A DNA stretch of 64,000 bases from Helicoverpa zea (taxonomy: Eukaryota; Arthropoda; Insecta; Lepidoptera; Noctuidae): positions 10,106,001 to 10,170,000 of the forward strand of contig NC_061466.1 in the NCBI RefSeq assembly GCF_022581195.2, given 5' to 3'. Shown in pieces: positions 57,406-64,000 of the stretch. Within the stretch, counting starts at the first letter, position 1, and each line of letters starts with the position of its first letter. Position numbers and translations under genes: made by a program. The notes under the pieces were generated by a model that was given only the letters and a program-made list of their open reading frames with translations, made no database searches and was not told where the DNA came from.

Positions 57406-58595
57406 GACAGTACTTGCTTGACCTTAATAATATATGTTAACACGTTAGTATCTATTTCAATACTTATTTACAAAGCAATTATATTTTATTATCAGTAATC
57501 ATACTAATCTATACTTATAATAAATCTGTGGAGAGGTCAATTCTGTACATTGAATATAAACTCTTTTGCAAAAAAAGCGGGCACCTACTTATGCGAAATC
57601 TTAGTTTTAAGGACTTTACGTGTATTTTAAAGGGTTTTAATGATTGTAGTATGTTTCTAGCATCAAAAGCTAATAAAAAAATATTTTTAGCTGGAAAATA
57701 CCCAGCTTTCGTCAGAAGGTATATTTTTAATTAGAACTATATTAAATCTAAATATAAGTGAAAATTATATAGGCAGGATCATAATTTATCATTTTGACTA
57801 AATCCGAAATAGTTAATGAGATTTTAAACCAATTTCGCTTTCAATATTCCAAAAATCTCGAGTCATTTCAAAAATAATAAATTTTAATTATAATTTTCCA
57901 TCAATATAATTATCTCTCTGGGGACGGAAAAGATTGTAATCCTCCGAAACGATGGGGCCTTCTCGATTGAAATATTCTTAATTACTACTTCTACTTTGTA
58001 AATAAGGGAAGATATTTTTGTATTTTATTTTAAATTGCTATGACTACCGAAAAGGCTTAAAAGTATAACACTGCAAACTTTTAGTCGGCTGATAGTTTGA
58101 TCGAGCTCGTATGAAGATAAGTGGTTTTGCACGTATTACCACGATTCCATGATCGGTATCAGACTGATTAAAAAGTTTGATTGGATTCATGATAACCTTC
58201 AAAATAAGCCATTCGTTCTACTATCGGCCGATAGTTTAGACATCAATTTACGCGAGCTGTAAAGCTTCATTCGATCACCGCAATGGACAAAGATTTTACT
58301 AAAATACTCTGAAGACACCTTAAATAAAATTAGCTACTGCTGTCAGTTTTACCCTCGTCCCTTGAAAATTACCATCTAGTATTTCTCTGAGATTAGCGCA
58401 TACAAGCAAACAAACTCTTCAGCTTTTTAATATTACTACAGCTTCCTAAAGTGAAAGTGTGAGATCTCCCCACCCTTTTAAGGAAAACGGTCGTAATAAT
58501 ACGTAGATAACAAATGTTCACTCATACTGGTTATAACACCGGACAGCGGTTTGCACAGCGCCTACTAAGATATTGCCCCCTAAGTCACGTAGTTA
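57406..58595. other. Non-coding stretch, no gene seen
   Basis: The block from about 57508 ('ctatacttataataaatctg') looks like a common moth repeat, but I cannot fix its ends. No gene was recognised. Confidence 0.4.
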
Positions 58596-58915
58596 GACCT
58601 AACCATGGAGTAACGAAACATGAGAGCAGATGCCATAATGCAGATAGGTCAGGCGCCTTCTTCTAGGTCAAATACGTACGGTGGGCATCACCAAAATGAT
58701 CAGTTACGAGTGAACTAACAAGGCGTTCGGGTTCTTTAGGTCATCTGCCAACGATTTTAGGTACCCATTACAAAAAATCATCGGGTCCGAAAAAGGCGTA
58801 TAAGAGCGAAAGCAGTAACGGTCCTCGCCCCCTCACGCCCGCATTTCGGCGCGTTTCTTGGGAGATTTTCCGTTATGCCACCTCCGCTAGTCATTTTGTT
58901 CTCCTTGGATCCAAC
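58596..58915. mobile_element. MITE M1, copy 3
   Basis: The element is 58604-58907, same orientation as copy 1. Flanks GACCTAAC and GATCCAAC match at 6 of 8, so this copy is older. Confidence 0.7.
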
Positions 58916-60374
58916 CCTTATCTGACGGTAGGCAGAAGATATAAAATGACGTATAAGCCACGGCTTGCATTCCACATTTGTCAATGTCTGCATACATTGG
59001 AGTGTCGGTCAGAATTAAAGAAAAGATAAAATTGGTGCTGGATGTGATTAGAATTCGGTTAGCATTTTTAGTTCGGAGTATCATGAAAGAGCGAGAGGTC
59101 TGAAATATGAAATATGATATAAAAATGAACATTACTGCTGAAAAAAACAAAGAAAGAAAAGCCGTTTTTTCACACATCATAACAACAGAAAAAAGTAACC
59201 AGATGATAGAGAAATAGAATAAGGTGACTAGAACTACTTAATATTTTATATTTTTTGTGTCATATCTGTACGAAAAGATCAGCGTTCAGCATAAAATGTT
59301 GTGTCTGCTCTCAAAAGCACCAGACTACAGCATTGGGTTTTAGCGCCGACTCGCGAGTCCTTGCCTCAGGACAACAAAATGATTTGAAGATAGTCTTTAT
59401 TTGCAAAAATCGTGCTACAATTTATTCTTATCAGCTGGAAACCCTTTGTTGGCTCAGCATCTGTCATTTAGCTTTTTAACCCAGGAACAATATTTTTTTA
59501 GTTATGAAAAGTGTGACGTAGCTAAAATAATTTTAGCCAGTCGGTGACAAATTCAAAAATACACCACCCTCAAAATTGCAAAGACAATACACCCTCTAAT
59601 CTATATAAGGTGGGTACACAACAAAGGCGTCGCCTAAAATGGCGTCATGTCTCAAATATGACGAGGCACTAAGGTGAATTTCTAAAGAGATAAAGCCGCG
59701 GTTACATAAGCGGAACAATACAAATTGCGGGTACATCGTTGACCCTTGTCATTTGTCGCTTAGTCATCGACGTAAAGTAGTATTTTGTCTTGCCTTTTCA
59801 TATCATACGCGTTTTAAAAGAAGAATGGTTTTGTGGGTTTAGGGCTTACAATAATCATGTGTATCATGGCTTAGAATGGGCCTGGATTGGGGACGGGTCA
59901 CAATGTACGGAGCGTATGTCCTTGTTTGAGAACAGTAATTTGGATCGCTTACACGTGCGGATATAATAGTAAAGAGCTTGTTTTCTCTGATATTGTTGAG
60001 ACATGACATTCCAGACTTTCAATTCGTTTGATAAAACCTCTTGTGCATAGTCACTGACATGTATGGTGCTGAAAAATTAACTCTCAATTTTAGCTATTAG
60101 GGAAGGATATTCTAATCGCAGTATGTCATTAAAACCCAGAAACTCCTTAAAAACTATGTGGAATAAGAATTTCCCTCTTCAAATAGGCCTAAACCAACCC
60201 CAACCAAATCCATAATTATCTCCTAACATATTTCTACATCCCTATTGTTTTCTAAAGACTCACTTACCTGCAAAAGCATCGTTACATCGCTATTAGTAAT
60301 AGTAACACCCCAACAAACTATTTTGGGCACAAACAGTCATTTGACAAAGACTAGACAACGTCATACCTATGATA
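58916..60374. other. Non-coding stretch, no gene seen
   Basis: No exons, RNA genes or transposon ends were recognised. Confidence 0.4.
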
Positions 60375-60705
60375 CGTAGAATCACGGAGGAAGAAAAGAT
60401 AACGGAGATGATAAGGAAGGTTAGTAGTAGTTAGGCGCCTTCTTGTAGGTCAAGTTATGTACGGTAGGCGGGACTCTATAACCAACCAGGCGTTCGGGTT
60501 CTCTGTCAAATCAGCACTTATCTGGTCAAAGATTGGTTTTGATTGATTGCTTGATGTTATTTTGACAATAATGGGCGGGTTCCATAGAAGGTGCGTAAGG
60601 GCGGAGCTAGTTACGTTTCTCGTCACCCGAACACCCACATTTTGCTATTAAAAGATTTTGCGTTATGACATCTCTGCTTATCGTTTTTTTCTCCATGGTT
60701 AGAAT
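60375..60705. mobile_element. MITE M1, copy 4
   Basis: The element is 60383-60697, ends CACGGAG / CTCCATG. Flanks CGTAGAAT and GTTAGAAT match at 6 of 8. Internally more diverged than the others. Confidence 0.65.
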
Positions 60706-62087
60706 AGTATGCGCCGAGCTAAAGGATTTACTTGGCATGTTGTTCAACGTCGAATTTCAAAGGGAATAGATATATGGTCGACTCGTTTTACGATTTCGAG
60801 AGCCTTTGAGCTACTTGGAAAATGGTATGTGAACCATATGGTGATGCGGTTTGTTTAGGTACAGACATATCGATCCAGAATTAGTGTAATTTGAGCCTCC
60901 TATCTGAAATGTATCATAGATTAGGCGAATTTGTTTCATTTTCATGTTAGATCTGTTAAAAGAAGTTATTTTGATAAAAAAGGGTTTGAAATTAAACTAC
61001 AGTTTAATGGATAACAGGAGCTAAAACTAGTAGGATCTGACAGAGTCAGTTACTGAGTCAACTGATTACTAGTAAGAGGTACAGCGTAAGATTTTCAAAA
61101 TGAAACTTTTCAATCGATTTTGACACATCTTTTTCGATTATTTTTATTAAGTATCTTAGAAATGATTAGTGTAAACTACGTTATTCAATACTTTGAAGCA
61201 CTTAAAATTAAATTAAATATTTGTTTTGTACAAACAAGCTATATTTACATATTAAAACAAAAAGGCTGTTAGCCAAAGTTTTCTAGCACTCCGATTCTCG
61301 CAATTCCATTTGTGTTATTTATATTTATTTTAATACAAAGAGAAATCAGCTATAAAACCTTTCAGGCTAAGTATTTTTATAAGAACCAAGTGAATTGGAA
61401 CTTAAATTAGTCGTAGACAGACGTACTTGCTAGATATTATTATCGTCTATGAAAATATATGTATATTTTTACAAGGAATATAATGTTCTGTCTGTGTTTC
61501 TATTTCAGTAGCAATTTAGATATTAAGGATGTATAAAATAAATATTTTATTACTTAGTTTCTGTGTTTAACCAAAGTACGTCTAAGATTCTGGGAGAAAT
61601 ATCAAAATTCAAGTCAGAAAATACACTTTCCTATATCTATGTATTCTATGGAGTGTTATTAAACAATGATTTCATTCACCGATAAGGTGAAACACATATT
61701 CTGGTATCTATGGAATTCTTTTTGGGAATTTTAAACCAAAACCGTTGAAAGTAAATGGTGGTAGTCCCTTTTTGAAAAATACCCTGGCGTAAAAAATAAG
61801 ACTGTAAAAATGTCGTTTTAAGATACCAGTAACTAATATTTTTTCAATTCAAAAATCTATCGTATCTGCGAACAACTCTTTGTACAGTAACCGGGTCAAA
61901 AAGAGCCGGGTATCGTTAAACCAGTGTATTTGGTCGGAGATGAGCTCAACATAGCTGAGAGCACGCAAACGACCAACGTTCGGCGTCCGGCTGATAAAAC
62001 ACTGGGCACACTGTACGTATTAGGTCGAATATAATGCAGGTTCATTGTACGAGAAACAAGAATAGAGATAGATTTTCTTGTTAGTAA
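60706..62087. other. Non-coding stretch, no gene seen
   Basis: AT-rich DNA without recognisable coding or repeat structure. Confidence 0.4.
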
Positions 62088-62258
62088 ATTTGTACTAATA
62101 TTATAAACGCAAAAGTTTGTATGTTCGTATGTACTGACGGATCTTAGCTTAAGTATATAAAATGTATCAAAATAACATTTAAAATACTAGATACTTTTTA
62201 TCCGGAAACGGAATGTATTTCTCTATGGAAGTGGGTGAAACCACTACGAGAAGCTAGA
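62088..62258 (+). repeat. Common moth interspersed repeat
   Basis: Starts 'tactaatattataaacgcaa' and ends 'gggtgaaaccactacgagaa' + 'gctag'. Opposite orientation to the family members at 3236 and 29009. Confidence 0.55.
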
Positions 62259-62402
62259 GTATAATACTAATATGTATTTATGATAACAACAAACTTAAAC
62301 ACAGCATGACCCCCATTTAGTTCCTACCTAATCTTGTCTGGTACAGTGCGCCCAGTAATAAACAAACAATTTAGGCTGGACACTAGTCGTTACCCGAGCC
62401 AT

Positions 62403-63290
62403 TTGTACAAGGAAGGAAGGTTTAGGACGTGCCCTGATAAAGTACAGCGTTTGTCAAGTCGCTCGTGAGGGGGACGTGGTTTTGGGGTTACACTGTGGGT
62501 TACCGGATAATTTTGCGGTAAGGTTAAGATAGGTTAAAATTATGATGGATGAAGAAGATGTTTGAAGAAAATCTTTTTTTTTTTTTAATATGGTCATAAT
62601 TTTAAAGCGAACTAAATCTATATTCTTTTTAATTGAAAAGAACATTTGGATTAAATAAGTTTGAATTTTTAGTTATAGGTAGTGTTTTTTTTTTGCTTGT
62701 TTGCTTTACTATAGTTCGGCCATTCAGAGAATGCGTTCCTGACACGTCGCGATTGAACTGACGACGTAACTTTGCAATGGCGTTGCAGTTACGATAAAAA
62801 TATTTTTGCTGGTTGTTTACCGTTTTAACAATTGAGGAGCATTAAAACAACATTATTATATCAATAATCAATGAATGTTATTACGTCGTCAGTTCAATCG
62901 CGACGTGTCAGGAACGCATTCTCTGAATGGCCGAACTATAGGATAGTTTGATATGTACTGTAAATATGTTGATATCTATGTAAATAAATAAAAAATAGTC
63001 TGAATTATTTTTTTAGCGAATTTCTAAATAATTTGTTATTTTTACACATTTTTATTAGTAAAATATAATAATTAAAAAAAAAAAACATTTGTACACGGAA
63101 GGAAGGTTTAGGACGTGCCTTGATAAAGTACAGCGGTTTGTCAAGTCGCTTGTGAGGGGGACGTGGTTTTGGGGTTACACTATGGGTTACCAGAATATTG
63201 CGGTGAGGTTAAGATAGGTTAGAATTATGGTGGAAGGCCATTTTGATTGGTTTAATAAGTCTGAATTTCTTTTTTTATCTCTATATTTTT
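62403..63290. repeat. Direct duplication with a MITE in the spacer
   Basis: The left copy (from 62403) and right copy (from 63089) share 'ggaaggaaggtttaggacgt', 'tgtcaagtcgct' and 'gagggggacgtggttttggg' over about 145 bp, with weaker similarity after that. They are 686 bp apart. The spacer holds the foldback at 62710-62940. Confidence 0.8.
62710..62940. mobile_element. Foldback MITE with about 60-bp perfect terminal repeats
   Basis: Ends TAGTTCGGCCATTCAGAG... pair exactly with their partners for about 60 bp. The element is 62712-62938, flanked by TA on each side. The centre is AT-rich and non-coding. Perfect arms suggest recent activity. Confidence 0.8.
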
Positions 63291-63831
63291 AATTAATATG
63301 CTTTTAGTATTTCTTTTACACTGTCTACATCCCTACTTTTTCTCATACTACGCGTTTGCTAGAAGACATTTTATTAGAAATAAGCAGGAGCTTTGTACCA
63401 TTCTATGTTATTTTATTACTTCTTCTGTCATGAGCTTGCTGGGTACATACATTATGTATTCAACTTTAAATAAATAAAAAACTAATCCTTTACCTTTTTC
63501 GCTATTTTTACATACTGAAAGTATCAAAATGAAATTTACTTCAAATGCCTTCAAGCCATTTCCGTAATGACGTCATAAATAGATACTTAAAGTCGTAAAA
63601 ATACCCCTTTCGTATCAAGGCTTCAATAACACGGAAATCTTCGTGTAACGGTCCCTTTCAACGCAAAATACATTTACAAACAAAATATCATATATCTGTA
63701 TACATCATAAGGAAAAACAAACGTAATCTGATAAAATACTGCCTAAATCTTAAGTAGTTGTGAAAGGGTTTTCTGTCGGAAAGTACTTTTCTGTTGTGAG
63801 GGCTAATCTTCCTTTTGTAATTCTATTTTGC

Positions 63832-63840
63832 TACTCGATA

Positions 63841-63879
<39 letters not shown>

Positions 63880-63946
63880 TGGATGTTTATTTATTAATTA
63901 CAATACTAATATTTACAATACATATTTACAATTTTACTCGATATCT
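63832..63946 (-). mobile_element. Extremely truncated retroelement with poly(A) tail
   Basis: A run of about 30 T at 63844 on, then about 60 bp of unique sequence, together 63844-63934. A perfect 12-bp duplication, TACTCGATATCT, lies at 63832-63843 and 63935-63946. On the minus strand this is a poly(A)-tailed 3' end inserted by target-primed reverse transcription. Confidence 0.8.
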
Positions 63947-64000
63947 TAGTTCGAAAATATACCCAAAATATACATATTATTCTGTCAAAAATTATCTACC

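Noticed and set aside
58887..59180. 97-codon minus-strand ORF with hydrophobic segments
   Set aside because: It starts beside MITE M1 copy 3, is AT-biased and has no family resemblance.
62710..62940. piggyBac-type MITE
   Set aside because: No TTAA flank; the direct flank is TA, so the superfamily is left open.

Overview
This is a 64 kb stretch of moth nuclear DNA, most likely from a noctuid (owlet moth). It is AT-rich, with intron-containing genes and GT-AG splicing. The strongest taxonomic hint is a tRNA-derived SINE family with a GATGATG tail that resembles the HaSE SINEs of Helicoverpa and related noctuids; I recognise it from memory and have not searched for it. About one host gene is well supported. 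The rest is transposable elements of many classes, local duplications and anonymous AT-rich DNA.

Layout. 1-8.2 kb: a non-autonomous P-like element (536-1504) lies upstream of a complete eight-exon gene (1966-6880) for a 616-residue three-RRM protein related to hnRNP M / Drosophila Rumpelstiltskin. Its introns hold a truncated RTE-type LINE, SINEs and other repeats. 8.2-15.3 kb: SINEs, two short perfect hairpins, no gene. 15.3-20.7 kb: a full-length DIRS-type tyrosine-recombinase retrotransposon on the minus strand, with gag, RT-RNase H and recombinase ORFs, 214-bp inverted terminal repeats and an internal complementary region. 24.5-25.5 kb: a second P-like copy in inverse orientation. 28-34 kb: a patchwork of direct duplications, a LINE remnant, a SINE inserted in another SINE, and a MITE inside another repeat. 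37.5-46 kb: SINEs, a mariner-type MITE and two copies of a roughly 300-bp MITE called M1 here. 46.4-47.1 kb: a possible small minus-strand gene of unknown function. 47.2-51.4 kb: an apparently intact PIF/Harbinger DNA transposon. 52.1-53.6 kb: a decayed Harbinger relative. 54.8-56.0 kb: a non-autonomous hAT element. 57-64 kb: a degenerate 25-bp tandem array, two more M1 copies, a foldback MITE and a truncated retroelement.

Two systems stand out. In the Harbinger element, the transposase gene (+) and the MADF-BESS accessory gene (-) are interlocked: the transposase intron contains the whole second MADF exon, and the MADF intron contains the whole second transposase exon. The DIRS element keeps every structural part its replication model needs. 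Its internal complementary region matches the reverse complement of the left end joined to that of the right end, and both termini share ATAAT with no target duplication. Its gag gene seems to use a GC-AG intron.

Limits: all gene models come from reading splice sites, frame and motifs by eye. No database search, alignment score or expression data were available. Family names rest on motif recognition, and repeat boundaries without target duplications are approximate.
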